NCBI RefSeq assembly: GCF_027942865.1
Contig: NC_134524.1
Location: 7,675,536 to 7,739,535, forward strand
Source of the DNA: Odontesthes bonariensis
Taxonomy: Eukaryota; Chordata; Actinopteri; Atheriniformes; Atherinopsidae
Direction of reading: 5' to 3'
Length of the DNA stretch: 64,000 nt
In this document: one piece after another, positions 1 to 12,234 of the stretch
How positions within the stretch are numbered: the first letter of the stretch is position 1
How the letters are laid out: each line of letters starts with the position of its first letter
The notes under the pieces: model-generated
What the model was told of the DNA's origin: nothing
The model's input: the letters and a program-made list of their open reading frames with translations, nothing else
The model's database searches: none
Position numbers and translations under genes: made by a program

Positions 1-289
1 TTAAACATAAAAAAGCTAAAGAAGCTAAATATATCTGATCACCACGGTCACTGCAGGCCACAAAAGGGGCAGAAAGCTCAAAAATAGCATTCACAACCAG
101 ATTCCACACAAGAAGAAGCGTATTTAAACCCCCTTTTTTTTTCCCCCAGTAAAAGAATTATTCTTTGAAAGGAAGACAGTAACTTCCTTTACTTTTTTAA
201 ATTATGTAGGGCTGTAGATAATTTGGGAGCAGACCAAGAATAGATTTATAAATGAGAATATGCCAGCGTTTAAAATCCAGATGTGGATA

Positions 290-569
290 AAGCAGACCAT
301 CCATCCCGAGCATGTAAAGTGCACCGATGTGGAAGGTTTTTTAAGGTTTGTGATGAACCTTAGTCACCTTAGTGCTCCACGGTGGACAAAGGTGCTCTGT
401 TGGACTGAGATCTGGTGACTGTGGAGGCCATTGGAGTGCAGGGAACTCATTGTGATGTTCAAGAAACCAGTTTTGAGATGATTTGAGCTTTGTGGTGCAT
501 TATCCTGCTGGAAGCAGCCACCAGAAGATGGGTCATAAAGGGATGAACATATCTCTCTCTCTTTATTTA

Positions 570-635
<66 letters not shown>

Positions 636-1335
636 TACAAATACATAGGCTGTCAAAATGAACGCGTTAAATTTGACATATTTATAGAACGTGCACACGT
701 TAATCATGTGTAAAAAGCTCATTTTGCGTAAAAAGGGTCAATTTCAGTTAGTTTGTTTTAATTTAGAGACCCCCCAGTGGTCCCAGCATTGAGCCCTGAG
801 ATATTCCTCTACTAATGTCCCTAAATAACTTTTAACATTGTAGGATTCACTGTGTCACAAGCTTCATGTAAACCTAGAAAAAGGGCTGCAAAGTGTTGCT
901 TGTTGTCCAAGGATTCTATTAATGTATTATTAGGCCAGAAATATACCTGCTTTTTGATCATGGATACACGTGTTTATGCCGGCTGCCTCTTTGTTTGGAG
1001 CATCCCTTGTGCACATCCTCAACAATTAGCGCTACGCGCTTACAAAGCTCATTTTGCGTAAAAATGGTAAAAAAGGGTGTAAATATCAGTTATTTTGTTT
1101 CATTGAGAGCCCCCACTCTCCGTTCCGCCACTAAATCGACTGCGACTGAAATAGAGACTCGTCAGACCAGGCAGCGTTTTTCCAATCTTCAATTGTCCAT
1201 TTATTGTCATAAGCTGAGCAGTGGTGAAAAAGAAAATTTTTTGAAGACAAGCTTGCAGAGGACACCAGTGATGGGGCATGTGCACAAGCATCGGCTCACA
1301 GTTTTTCTTTCCCATTCGCTGCTTTGGTTTCACTT
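290..1335 (-). pseudogene. Broken Tc1-like transposase, split by other DNA
   Basis: Minus-strand 540-364 encodes SGGCFQQDNAP, NHLKTGFL and HSNGLHSHQIS, the region around the second catalytic Asp of a fish Tc1-like transposase. Upstream in the gene, minus-strand 1205-1149 keeps the coding DNA of the TIEDWKN...WSDES block in a shifted frame. The two parts are separated by about 600 bp that include a (TA)n microsatellite and unrelated sequence. It has many frameshifts and is inactive. Confidence 0.6.
571..625. repeat. (TA)n microsatellite
   Basis: About 25 TA units followed by CACATATACACA, inside the Tc1 remnant. Confidence 0.9.
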
Positions 1336-1664
1336 TCAGTGCTTAGTCCCAGCTCTGGTTACTGGTCCTTTGTTATGATTGGCCAGCATGGCGACCAGCA
1401 TGCGGCATTCACGTGAGAATTAAGGAGTTAGGTTCTGGTTTTGTTTCTGTTCTGTGGATTTGTTTGAATTTTTTTTGTTAATTTGTGCAATAAAAAAAGT
1501 TTAATTGAAATAAACAAATGTAAGAGTGGTTTTGTCACAAAATAAATGCACAGAATTAGGCAATTATAAGGTCTCTCATAAAAACTCTGAAAGCAAAATG
1601 GTTTTCAACACATAAACCATGATTTTTTTATGGCTGTCCGCTTGAATGGGAGTAAATTGTGATT

Positions 1665-2624
1665 GGCTGTACTGTATGTCAGACAGTTGTCAGATAAATA
1701 GACAGACAGACAGATAGATAGATTGATAGATAGATGCCATTTCTTTAAAGTGATGGTTCGGAGTAGATTCACCCTGGGGTCATTTGAACCGTGACATCCA
1801 GCCAAGTAGCCCACCCGAAGTTTTTCCGATATTGGCTGAACATCAGCTGAGTTACTGAGTTATCCCGAATAGCTTCGTACAAGGGTTAACGGACCCTGGC
1901 AGTATCTCCAAAATTACCACACTAAAATCACATGCCATGACACCAAACTTCTACAGTAGTAAAAATATGGTCTGTACTCACAAAACGATGCATTTGGAAG
2001 TTTGAAAATAGTCCAGGAGATTATTATTATCCACACAAGCCTGACAGCTTTTCTGCTGCTAAAGCTGCGTCGACGTCACAAAGTATATGCTATATTCTAC
2101 ATGTTTTTTTTATGAATTTTTATGTTGTAGAGTTGTGAATTTATTTTATCAATGGAGAAATTGAGCTGCCTTGCTTTGTTGTCTACAGTAGTAGATCAAC
2201 CCTCATCTTACTTTGAAGCTCCCAGATCAAGGAAGTGACGTCGACGCAGCTTTAGCTGCAGAGAAGCTATCAAGCTTGTGTTGATAATAATAAACTCCTG
2301 GACTATGTACAAACTTCCAAATGCATCGTTTTGTGAGTACAGACCATATTTGTACTACTGTAGAAGTTTGGTGTCATGGCATGTGATTTTAGTGTGGTAA
2401 TTTTGGAGATACTGCCAGGTTCCATTAGCGCTGGTGCGAAGCTATTCGGGATAACTCAGTAACTCAGCTGATGTTCAGCCAATATCGAAAAAACTTCGGG
2501 TGGGCTACTTGGCTGGATGTCACGGTTCAAATGACCCTAGGGTGAATCTACCCCGAACCATCACTTTAAAGAAATGGCATCTATCTATCAATCTATCTAT
2601 CTGACAACTGTCTGACATACAGCC
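1665..2624. repeat. Long hairpin (foldback) element, arms about 400 bp
   Basis: The arm at about 1665-2085 is repeated inverted at about 2235-2624: GTCAGACAGTTGTCAG, (GATA)n, TAAAGTGATGGTTCGG, ATCCAGCCAAGTAGCCCACC, GCTGCGTCGACGTCAC. The loop is about 150 bp. Identity between arms is high. Transposase is absent, so it is a foldback MITE by inference. Confidence 0.8.
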
Positions 2625-3002
2625 ATTCGCAATGTATTCGCTTTCAAGCGTACAGCCATGTTGTGTGACGTGTTCAGCAGACGACGGACCCAGAGCCGAT
2701 CTGGTACCTACACCGGCTCTCGGAAAAGAGCCGAACTTCCCGTCACTAGAGGACACAGAGTGGGGACGGTCCTGATGGTGTGTTTTTTCCATCTCGACTC
2801 ATTTGGTGCGCCACCTAGTGGAACCCTCCGGTAACAGATGCAGAACACAAGTTCGTAAGTGAACAATTACGCCAACTATGGAGCATGTAGCTCAAGTGAA
2901 GATGTGGTTAAAAAGCACGTGTGTTCCTGGCCTTAGACATTAAGCTATGTTACATAAAAAATCTCACACATTAAAAGATAGTTATACCCTTTCAATACCA
3001 AA

Positions 3003-3310
3003 CATTTACATTTCCATCGCTGCCCCCAGGCTCTGGAATAAGCTCCCCGTTGAGCTGCCTCTTAGTTCTGACCTGGGCCTCTTCAAATCTAGGCTAAAAA
3101 ACCTACTTATTTAGGATTGCTTTTAACACCCAGTAGCATGATGACACTTTTATCTCATCTTATCTTATTCGATTTTGTTGTATATTATTGCTTTCACTGT
3201 TCTTTTATTGTTTTTACTTATTCTTCTCTTTATTTATTACCTGCTGTAAAGCACTTTGGTATATTGTAATGATTGTCTACTGTAAATAAAGTACATTTAC
3301 ATTTATACAT
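3003..3310 (+). mobile_element. L2-type LINE 3' end fragment
   Basis: The plus strand encodes APRLWNKLPVELPL then LGLFKSRLKNLL and a stop, the hallmark C-terminus of L2-like ORF2. An AT-rich 3' UTR with TGTAAAGCACTTTGG and an ACATTT-repeat tail at 3290-3315 follows. Everything 5' of it is missing. Confidence 0.75.
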
Positions 3311-4803
3311 TTACTTTTACAATACAATATGAATGCTTCGGCCACGCCAAACCTCTCTGTGAGTAGTGCTGTGCTCCGTCACTCATCAGTCCCGTTAGTG
3401 ACAGATAAAATTCAAATTGCACTGACCTTCTATTAATAACCGTGGCCGCCCAAGTTTATGATTTATAGATGTCTGTCACAGCATGTTTAAAAATAAATGA
3501 ATGGACCAAACACGGAATAGCACAGCGATTTGGATCTAAAATAACAAGTTATGAAAGCTGCAACCCAACATTTAGAGGGAAGTCAGAATCCGATCAGGAT
3601 CAGCCCGTCGCTGCACTCTCTGCTGAGGTGCCGAAGTTAAATGCTGACCTCAGTGCAGGAGAAATGATAAGAGCCATCAAATCGTTTGGACCATCACATC
3701 CCACGTCAGCATGCAGAAACTGCCTCTAAAGCAGCTCGCACACCAACGATGCTGACGGTGAAAAGTGTGGCCTCGCGCTCACGTACGCGCAAGCTCATGC
3801 AAACTGGGACGCCGCAATCGGTTGTAATTAGGGTCCCCATCACAAGACATGGAGTGATTACTGATGGGAGGATGACAGAGGGATGGAGGGAAAGGATACC
3901 GATAGAAGCGGGGATGATACAAGGGATGTAAGCAGAGGCCGGGGAGGATTTGATGACAAGGAGCTCTGAGAAGCTGAGTCGGTGAGGAGCAGAGGTGCTG
4001 ATGTTAGCAGCTATGAATCAGTCAAGCATGGAGGTAGGGAAAGAAAAACAAACACTCAGAGAGCTCAGATAGCGCTGAGTTACAGCAGAATCTGTGGTCT
4101 GCTGGACGGACACGTTTTGATGTTTCTATCCTGCGTTTATGGCACATTTTAAACTCGCTAATGTGATACTGGTGCAGACCAGTATTAAAGTGACGCCCTC
4201 CAGATAAGAGACGGCCTCATAAACTGTGTAAAAATCTCTCTTAATTAGGAGCTGCTCAATCAGCCGGTTAGACGGGGGAGTTTTTCATTTACTGAATCCG
4301 GACTGTTCCTCTTTCCCTCCAGTTTGTGGCAGTTTTAACGTGAAAGTCACTTTTATATAATTAAAACTGTAAAACAAAAAAGGATGCACGCTCACTAAAA
4401 ATAAAGACAACAGCGAACTGTAGTGGTGACGCCTGCTGCTGTCAGCACCGTCACCACTACAGTTTTTAATCAGCGCATCACCGTAGGAGTCCTAAACGAT
4501 GCTAAATCTAGCTGTTTATCAGCAGCGAGGTGAACTGAGGTGTGATGTTTTGTTGAGGGAGAGCAGACATGCAAGCTGAGATGGTGCGTTTGCCTGTTTT
4601 CATGAAACAAATATCCAGGTTTCAAAGCGAAAGCCTCAGCATCATCACCACCCAAAGGATAAGCGCATAGCAGGACGTCTCAGATGATCCAAGTGCTGCA
4701 CGTAATGTTGTACAGGCGATCAAAGAAGTGCAGCTTTGTATAATTCTTTTAAAGATTTTTCTGTTCTCGCTACTCATGTCTTGCTCTCAGCTGATCACAC
4801 ATC
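3311..4803. other. No gene seen
   Basis: Unique-looking DNA with only short chance open frames. A short direct repeat of GTAGTGGTGACG-like sequence occurs at 4420-4460 (GACAGC/GTCACCACTACAG inverted). No splice-bounded exon supported. Confidence 0.5.
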
Positions 4804-5137
4804 TTAAAGGGATAGTTCGCCTCTTTTGACATGAAGCTGTATGACATCCCATACTAGCAACATCATTTATGAACATTTTCTTACCCCCTGCTGCGTCCTG
4901 TGAGCCGAGTTCCAGCTGAGTTTTGGGGTCCACGAAGGTAGTCCGGCTAGTTGGCTGGGGCTTAAAAAAATAAAGCGTTTTGCTTCTCAAAATAATATGC
5001 GTTCAAAAGAGTAATACATTTGCATCACAAAATCGGCTCACAGGACGCAGCAGGGGGTAAGAAAATGTTCATAAATGATGTTGCTAATATGGGATGTCAT
5101 ACAGCTTCATGTCAAAAGAGGCGAACTATCCCTTTAA
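4804..5137. mobile_element. TTAA-flanked palindromic MITE, copy 1 (internally deleted)
   Basis: TTAA at both ends; terminal inverted repeats AGGGATAGTTCGCCTCTTTT. The inner inverted segment TTACCCCCTGCTGCGTCCTG occurs on both arms. 334 bp; it lacks the central segment of the 600-660 bp copies. Confidence 0.85.
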
Positions 5138-5687
5138 GCTAAAACAACTAGGATCTTTTCCTCTTTTCACCCTGGGGTATTTATTCTCTATTAAAGCCTA
5201 GCTCGTTGTCATGAGGGTTTTGCGGTTGTGTCCGGAGTCTCGGCTGCTCCTGCCAGCACACCTCCTGCTCGGCTGCGCTCATTAGCAGACGAGCAGGAGC
5301 TCCACACTTCTGCAGATCGTCTTACAGATCGTAATGGCTTTCTCTATGATAAAAGGCAACGGGTATTTTATTTTGTGAAAATAACTGGAAGTGCGTTGCT
5401 CACTGCGGCTAGCTTTAGTAGCGCCGAATTCGTGGGAACAAAATTGTAAATAGCCGGTATTTTGTCAGGTTTTCAACACGTTGGGGATCTAAACGGCTAC
5501 TTTCTCTCCTGAAAATGTTTCAAATGTTGCTAAAGTTTACAGAGTTTAGAGCTTAAGTGAAATCAGCTTCAGGCCGGCTGATTTCGGCTCGGGCAGGAGC
5601 GAAATGCATTGTGGGTAAACGCTCTGCATACTGTCTGATCGATCAGTATGCAGTATGCGGTTTCGAACACAGCCGATGTCTCTGTTT

Positions 5688-6157
5688 CAGAGATGGGACC
5701 AAGTCACACATGTGCAAGTCTCAAGTCTTAGCTTTCAAGTCCCAAGTCATTTTTTCTTGGGCAAGTCAAGTCACCTTATTATTGCACTTTTACCAGCAGA
5801 ATCTGATCTTAATGAAGTGAAAAGACAAGATATAAGTAACTGTCAGTAAACATCATTGGCCAATGTGTCCACCCCGTATCATATCAAGCTAACGTTAGCT
5901 AAATACCGACTAGGCTAACAGGATAATATTAGCTAATTTTACAAGCAGTTACTGGTCAGAATGGATCTTCAAATGACGAACAAAGTTCGAAGTTATGCTT
6001 AACTCTCAAGTCATTCAAGTCATCGTGTCTCAAGTCAAGTGCAGAGTCTTTAACTTCCAAGTCCGAGTCGAGTCTCAAGTCTTTTATTTTTTGTCAACTC
6101 ACAAGTCATCAAAACAGCGACTCGAGTCGACTTGAGTCCAAGGAGTCCCCATCTCTG
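5688..6157. mobile_element. hAT-type MITE made of AAGTC repeats
   Basis: Termini CAGAGATGGGACC and TCCCCATCTCTG. Flanking 8-bp duplication CTCTGTTT/CTCTGTTG (7 of 8) at 5680-5687 and 6158-6165, as for hAT elements. Both ends are packed with AAGTC/GAGTC motifs (TCAAGTCTTAGC, GACTCGAGTCGACTTGAGTC). No coding capacity. Confidence 0.8.
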
Positions 6158-6165
6158 CTCTGTTG

Positions 6166-6840
6166 GTAAACCGGCTCTCGAGTGTCGTCTCTGAAACCGT
6201 CCTACGACTCATTGTGAGTTTAACTTTGTTCCTCAGTGCAACCTTGGAAATCTCCATCGACCTCTTCACGGATCAACACCAGCACGCCACTCTGCCCCCC
6301 GGCTTTATACCTGCCTGCTCGTCCCGGACAAACACAGCCAGGGTCATCACTACCCTCCCCTGTGCCAGTAAGCCTCCACTTATTATCCTCTCTTCTTACA
6401 GCTGTTGCTGAATCTGTTCTGTGGACCCACCATACACCTTTATTCTTAATAAACCAGCTTCCTTCTCTCTGTCTCAGTCTGCTCTTGGGTCCCTCACTCT
6501 GAGTATCGGAGGCTCGTTCGGTTGTTTTTCTCTCACTTTGAACAAATTAAACTGTTGTTGTTTTCTCAGAAGATGAACCTGTTGCCGTGCAGGGAAATAA
6601 AGCTTTTTAACCGCAGGGTAATTACGCACAGAGCAGCCGTTTTATTCCACTTTACCTTTCAAGGTCGATTCTAAGATTGCTGACACGACTGTTGGGTGAG
6701 AATCAATAACTGACGCCGAGACTTGTTTGCTGCAGTCGTTGGAAAGGGCAATATTTTCTCATGATGGGCAAAAAGGTTTTCTCTAATGGCCGCTAACACC
6801 AACAGGCCGTCCCTGCTGTCCCTGACACCGTCACCTTTGA
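6166..6840. other. No gene seen
   Basis: Coding-looking composition in places (6236-6502, Pro/Ser-rich open frames) but no family similarity and no conserved splice structure. Probably an old repeat. Confidence 0.4.
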
Positions 6841-7243
6841 TACACTGGAAAAAATCAAAGTCTATTTGTCTCATTTCTAGTCAAAATATCTCATTACACT
6901 TAATATAAGACACAACTGCCTAACGAGTACTCTTTCAGCCAGATATAGGGACTTGTTTGAAGACAATACATCTGGAATATCTTGTTAATTTAAAAGGTCT
7001 TGAAAACAAATTGAGTCGGATTTCATATGAAACAAGCTTTTTTTTTCATTTGAAGAGGTTTTTAAGCTAATTTCAAGATCACTTTTACCTCAAAAGTCCT
7101 AAATATCACATTTAATTTCAAGAAATCTTGACAAGCCGATTTTCACTAGTTCCATTAGCAGATTTTTTTGCTTATTTCAAGCAAAAACGTCTTGTATTTG
7201 TTGTTTTTCTTACTTATTTTTGGAGGGGCATTTTTCCAGTGTA
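6841..7243. mobile_element. TA-flanked MITE (CACTGGAAAAA termini), copy 1
   Basis: TA target duplication, termini CACTGGAAAAA and TTTTTCCAGTG, 403 bp. Shares its whole body with 11823-12234 (for example AGCCAGATATAGGGACTTGT). Tc1/mariner-type non-autonomous element by its TA site. Confidence 0.82.
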
Positions 7244-7607
7244 TTTTCCACTGAAGTTAGTTTCTGCAGCTGCCGGCATCGTACAAACTGAGAGCATCTC
7301 AATATGATGAGATCATTTAATCCTAATCTTGTGATGCGGGGCAGCCAACTGTTGGCTTTTTAAGATTCGTGTTTATAAAACTAGTATTAGACTTTGTACA
7401 GTTTTAAAAGAAGGATATAATGAAACGCTACAAAAGATGAACCGTCCACGAATAAGTAAAACGTCAGGAGGCCACGGTGCAGACATGCCGGAGAATGCTT
7501 TGACACTTTTTAGTGTGCAGCTCTTTGCTGCCGTAGACTTTTATCACCGTCATAAACCCTCTTTACTGGCTCCCTGCTCATCAGTTTTTGTATGCCCCGA
7601 GAGAACC

Positions 7608-7609
7608 GC

Positions 7610-7640
<31 letters not shown>

Positions 7641-7676
7641 ACTCACACACTCACACACTTACACACCTTAACATTT
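7608..7676. repeat. Poly-C and (CA)n microsatellite
   Basis: A run of 17 or more C is followed by CACACACA and imperfect CTCACACA repeats. Confidence 0.9.
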
Positions 7677-7812
7677 ATCACTGCCTCTGTTGTTAAGAGT
7701 GTGAGCATTTACCTTGGGTGGACCGCTTCCTTCTGATTTGAAGTGGCTGCCTTGGCAGGGCCTGGAAGTTCTAGTTTGGGGAGAAGCACAGAGTTGGTGA
7801 GTCAGATGGAGT

Positions 7813-8415
7813 TTAAAGGGATAGTTCGCTTCTTTTGACATGAAGCTGTATGACATCCCATATTAGCAATATCATTTATGAACATGTTCTTACCCCCTGC
7901 TGCGTCCTGTGAGCCGAGTTCCAGCCGAGTTTTGGTGTTGACGAAGGTAGTCCGGCTAGTTGGCTGGGGCTTAAAAAATAAAGCGTTTTGCTTCTCAAAA
8001 CAATATGCGTTCAAAAGAGTAATACATTTGCATCACAAAATCGTTCTCCAGGAAAAAGTCAGACCGCACAATCGCTTGGCCCTATTTTCTCTCCCTTCAT
8101 ATCACTGCCTGCTGCCGCCTGCTGATAGCCGCACCTGTTACGGTGTTTACTGCACGGTCTGCACAGCAGGCAGTGATATGAAGGGAGAGAAAATAGTGCC
8201 AAGTGATTGTGAGGTCTGACTTTTTCCTGGAGAACTATTTTGTGATGCAAATGTATTACTCTTTTGAACGCATATTGTTTTGAGAAGCAAAACGCTTTAT
8301 TTTTTAAACCCCAGCCAACTAGCCGGACTACTTTCCAAGAAAATGTTCATAAATGATATTGCTAATATGGGATGTCATACAGCTTCATGTCAAAAGAGGC
8401 GAACTATCCCTTTAA
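7813..8415. mobile_element. TTAA-flanked palindromic MITE, copy 2
   Basis: 603 bp with TTAA ends and AGGGATAGTTCGC termini. The central palindrome contains AGTCAGACC..., TTTTCTCTCCCTTCATATCA and a TGTTACGGTGTTTACTGC core. The right arm has lost part of the CCTGCTGCGTCCTG block. Confidence 0.85.
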
Positions 8416-9010
8416 CTAATAGCTCAGTGACAGTGTCTCCACTGATAAATTACTCTCAGCGGTGGAGGCTAAATCTTGCTTTTCCATTGGTGAAAAAGGG
8501 TCAGTTTTCGTATGTTTGCAGACGATCCCAACATGATCCTTTGAAGCTGGAATTAAGAGCTTGGAGATGAGATGGAGGCGTGTGCATTCAGATCCTAACT
8601 GACAGCAGAAAAGCACGATCCAAAAACACTGGATCCTACATTTCCTACAGTGAAAACTGATGTTTCATCGCATCATCTTCACAAGATAAATACTTTCCTA
8701 ACTAAACTAACACACGTGCTGGATCATCAGGAGCCTGTGTGATTCTGTCGCACTCAGAGGTACGAAGTTGTCGGTGTGTGTGTTTCCTTAAACTGCAGGA
8801 ATAAAAATAACTCTTAGCAGAGTGCAGCTACAACCAGACAAACAGCTGACTCATGTCTTCAAATCAAACATCACACCCCCCCGTGGACACATTCAGTCTC
8901 TTCAATAAGACCAATAAGTCTTATTGATTTTTCAATAGGGAACAATCAAAGGAAGATGAAATTCTTCCGACTAAGCTCCGTCATACCTTAAAGATTTCAT
9001 ATTTTCCCTT

Positions 9011-9765
9011 CAGTTATCAGGACCCTCTCTGTGGAACCAGCTGCCAGTTTGGGAGGCAGAGCCTTCAGTTATCAGGACCCTCTCTGTGGAACCAGCTGCC
9101 AGTTTGGGAGGCAGAGCCTTCAGTTATCAGGCCTCTCTCTGTGGAACCAGCTGCCCAGTTTGGGAGGCAGAGCCTTCAGTTATCAGGCCCCTCTCTGTGG
9201 AACCAGCTGCCAGTTTGGGAGGCAGAGCCTTCAGTTATCAGGCCCCTCTCTGTGGAACCAGCTGCCAGTTTGGGAGGCAGAGCCTTCAGTTATCAGGCCC
9301 CTCTCTGTGGAACCAGCAGCCAGTTTGGGAGGCAGAGTCTTCAGTTATCAGGCCCCTCTCTGTGGAACCAGCTGCCAGTTTGGGAGGCAGAGCCTTCAGT
9401 TATCAGGCCCCTCTCTGTGGAACCAGCTGCCAGTTTGGGAGGCAGAGCCTTCAGTTATCAGGCCCCTCTCTGTGGAACCAGCTGCCAGTTTGGGAGGCAG
9501 AGTCTTCAGTTATCAGGCCCCTCTCTGTGGAACCAGCTGCCAGTTTGGGAGGCAGAGCCTTCAGTTATCAGGCCTCTCTCTGTGGAACCAGCTGCCAGTT
9601 TGGGAGGCAGAGCCTTCAGTTATCAGGCCCCTCTCTGTGGAACCAGCTGCCAGTTTGGGAGGCAGAGCCTTCAGTTATCAGGCCTCTCTCTGTGGAACCA
9701 GCTGCCCAGTTTGGGAGGCAGAGCCTTCAGTTATCAGGCCTCTCTCTGTGGAACCAGCTGTTTGG
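9011..9765 (+). repeat. 55-bp minisatellite, about 13.5 units, inside an L2-like LINE tail
   Basis: Units start at 9011, 9066, 9121 and so on with very few differences (CAGCTGCC/CAGCTGCCC, TTATCAGGCCCC/CCT, one CAGCAGCC). The unit contains TCTCTGTGGAACCAGCTGCC, the codons for the conserved LWNQLP of L2 ORF2. The single-copy continuation of that ORF (EADTLSTFKITLKTFLSDKAYS, stop at 9838) follows directly. Because 55 is not a multiple of 3 and the unit lacks stops, all three forward frames stay open for over 200 codons; these are not genes. Confidence 0.92.
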
Positions 9766-10045
9766 CTTCAGGAAGCAGACACCCTCTCTACCTTTAAGAT
9801 CACGCTTAAAACTTTCCTTTCTGATAAAGCTTATAGTTAGGGATGGCTCAGGTGACCCTGAAGCATCCCATAGTTAAGCTGCTATAGGCCCAGACTGCTG
9901 GGGGAGCTCCCATGATGCACCTCTCTCTACTCTCCATGTACATAAGACATCATTGTTGTCATTAACTCGTGTTTCTCTCTCTCAGCAGGTATCCCTGGCC
10001 TGGTGTTGTGGTGCTCTTTGTCCCCTCTTTCCTGTCCTCTCATTA
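9766..10045 (+). mobile_element. L2-like LINE 3' end following the minisatellite
   Basis: Codons EADTLSTFKITLKTFLSDKAYS and a stop are followed by a GC-balanced 3' UTR (GGCCCAGACTGCTGGGGGAG near 9887) typical of fish L2-type elements. The 5' part of the element is replaced by the 55-bp array. Confidence 0.65.
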
Positions 10046-11822
10046 AAACCAACTGATTTATGGGTAAAATTTGTGAAACAGCTTCTTGATAAGTGAAGGC
10101 TGCAGACCTGCTGTTCTTTGACATCTTTGGATAAGACACGAAGGCTTAAAGCTAAAAAAAAAACATTTTAGCCACCATAAGAAAAACTTTTCCACCTGGA
10201 CTGCGTTGGCTCCGGGAGTCCTACCGAACAAGCCCCGCCCCATCGGGCTGCCTGACTTCGCCTTTCCTCAGCTGACTTTTGCTTGCGATATGCCTTGTGA
10301 CACAAAAATAACCAAATGGACATGTTATCAAGGATAAAAAATGTATTTTTAGGCTTTAAGTAAAACAGAAAGCCACCCTGACACTCCAGCCAACACTCCA
10401 GATCAAGACACGCGTCTTAAAATAGGATCAGCCCGATGCTCTCTGGGCTCTCGGCCCGACCGACATCGACCCAACAAGTAATCGAAGACATTGCTGATAG
10501 GAGATACACACAAAATTAGATGTATGCAGGACTTTTTGCCATGAGGATTAAAAACAGGAAGGGTGATGAGGCTCACTGGAATGCATACATGCGCACAGTT
10601 TGATGGAGAGAAGAAAAACGCAGGTTCAGACTCAGCAGTTTCATTTAAATCCCCATTAATCCCACTATATCCACCCCTCCTAACACACACACGAACAACA
10701 CAGGATGTGCATTTGTGGTATGTTAGGATGTTAAGGGTTATTTTCAAGGACACTTTAATCCGTGTGCACACACACAGGCTGACCTTATAGTTCGTACGAA
10801 TGACCTGATTGTGTGGGATTCAGAGAGAAAAGCATCTCCTTGCTTCTGCAACTGATTCATTATTTAGTAGAGGTGGACAGGGAGGCAGGCAGGGGGAGGT
10901 GTGTGTGTTAAAGGACAAGACTGCAGCAGCAGACACCCGTCAGGTACCGTACGCCGCCGACTGTGCATGAGATCTGTGCCCGGGACACAGAGGAGGCCGA
11001 CTGGATGAGAAAAGGTGCAAGCAATTAGAAATGTGAGCGTCGGAATGAAGAGCTGAACTGAAGATTTATCCATCTTTTCATACTATCTTGATTTAGTATA
11101 CACATTTAGACCTTTACATAAATGTATATGTATATATACGCATTTATTTATTCACATTTTTCATTTATTTATCTCTCCACCACCATGATTCTTACACAAG
11201 CAATGATATTTTGTTTTGTGGTTAAAAACGTCCCCCTTTATTTATATTTATTTATCTTTATTCTTCTTCCAGTTATTTATTACTTTTATTTTAATAATTG
11301 TTATTGCTATTATTATTGGGGGTTTTTTTCTTGTATGTACCTTCTTGTTCTATGTTGTTCACCGTTTGTAAATTAACAAAATGTGAGCGTCTGCTGTGTG
11401 GGTGTGTAGCTCTGCGATGTGACAGGTGATTCAACGTGTCACACGTGAACACTCAGCTTTCCCACCATGCACAGTGTTGCACAGTGACGGCAGCATAAAT
11501 CAATACCATTACAAGCACAACACAGGATACAGAGCGCAGGAAATAGCCTGGCACACAGAGTCAGCCTAAACTGGGACTCATAACAGACCGAACATGCTGA
11601 TGATCACTGACACCTTCTGTTGGTTATTACAGAGAAAAGGTTGGTGGTGTTCTGTGCTCTGGTGTGCGATCAGAAACCTGAGACAGAAAAGAGATAAGAG
11701 GCAGCAAATAGAGGGACGACGAGGGAATCAAAGACTTAAACTACAGTACATACGTCATCACAGTCACAAAGATAAGTTTTAAAATAGAAGAAAGTCTGGG
11801 TCCGCTTACTCTACACTCTCTA
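10046..11822. other. No gene seen
   Basis: Mixed unique and AT-rich DNA. 11110-11380 is an ATTTATTTATTT-rich low-complexity block. No exon recognised on either strand. Confidence 0.5.
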
Positions 11823-12234
11823 TACACTGGAAAAAATCTAAATCTTACCAAGTATATTTTTCTCATTGAGTATCTCATTACACTTGATATGAGACACAAC
11901 TGCCTAACAAGTACCATTTCAGCCAGATATAGGGACTTGTTTTAATACAATACATCTTGAATATCTTGTTAAGTGAAAAAGTCTTGAAAACATCTTGTTT
12001 TGAGTCACATATCATATGAAACAAGCTTTTTTTTCATTTGAAGAGGTTTTTAAGCTAATTTCAAGATCACTTTTAACTCAAAAGTCCTAAATATCACATT
12101 TTATTTCAAGAAATCTTGACAAGCAGATTTTCACTAGTTCCACTGGCAGATTTTTTTTGCTTATTTCAAGCAAAAACGTCTCGTATTTGTTGTTTTTTTA
12201 CTTATTTTTGGAGGGGCCTTTTTTTTCCAGTGTA
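11823..12234. mobile_element. TA-flanked MITE (CACTGGAAAAA termini), copy 2
   Basis: 412 bp, TA ends, the same termini and body as 6841-7243, in the same orientation. Confidence 0.82.

Noticed and set aside
9031-9877. Three overlapping open frames of 218-269 codons
   Set aside because: They are the three frames of a stop-free 55-bp tandem repeat, not proteins.
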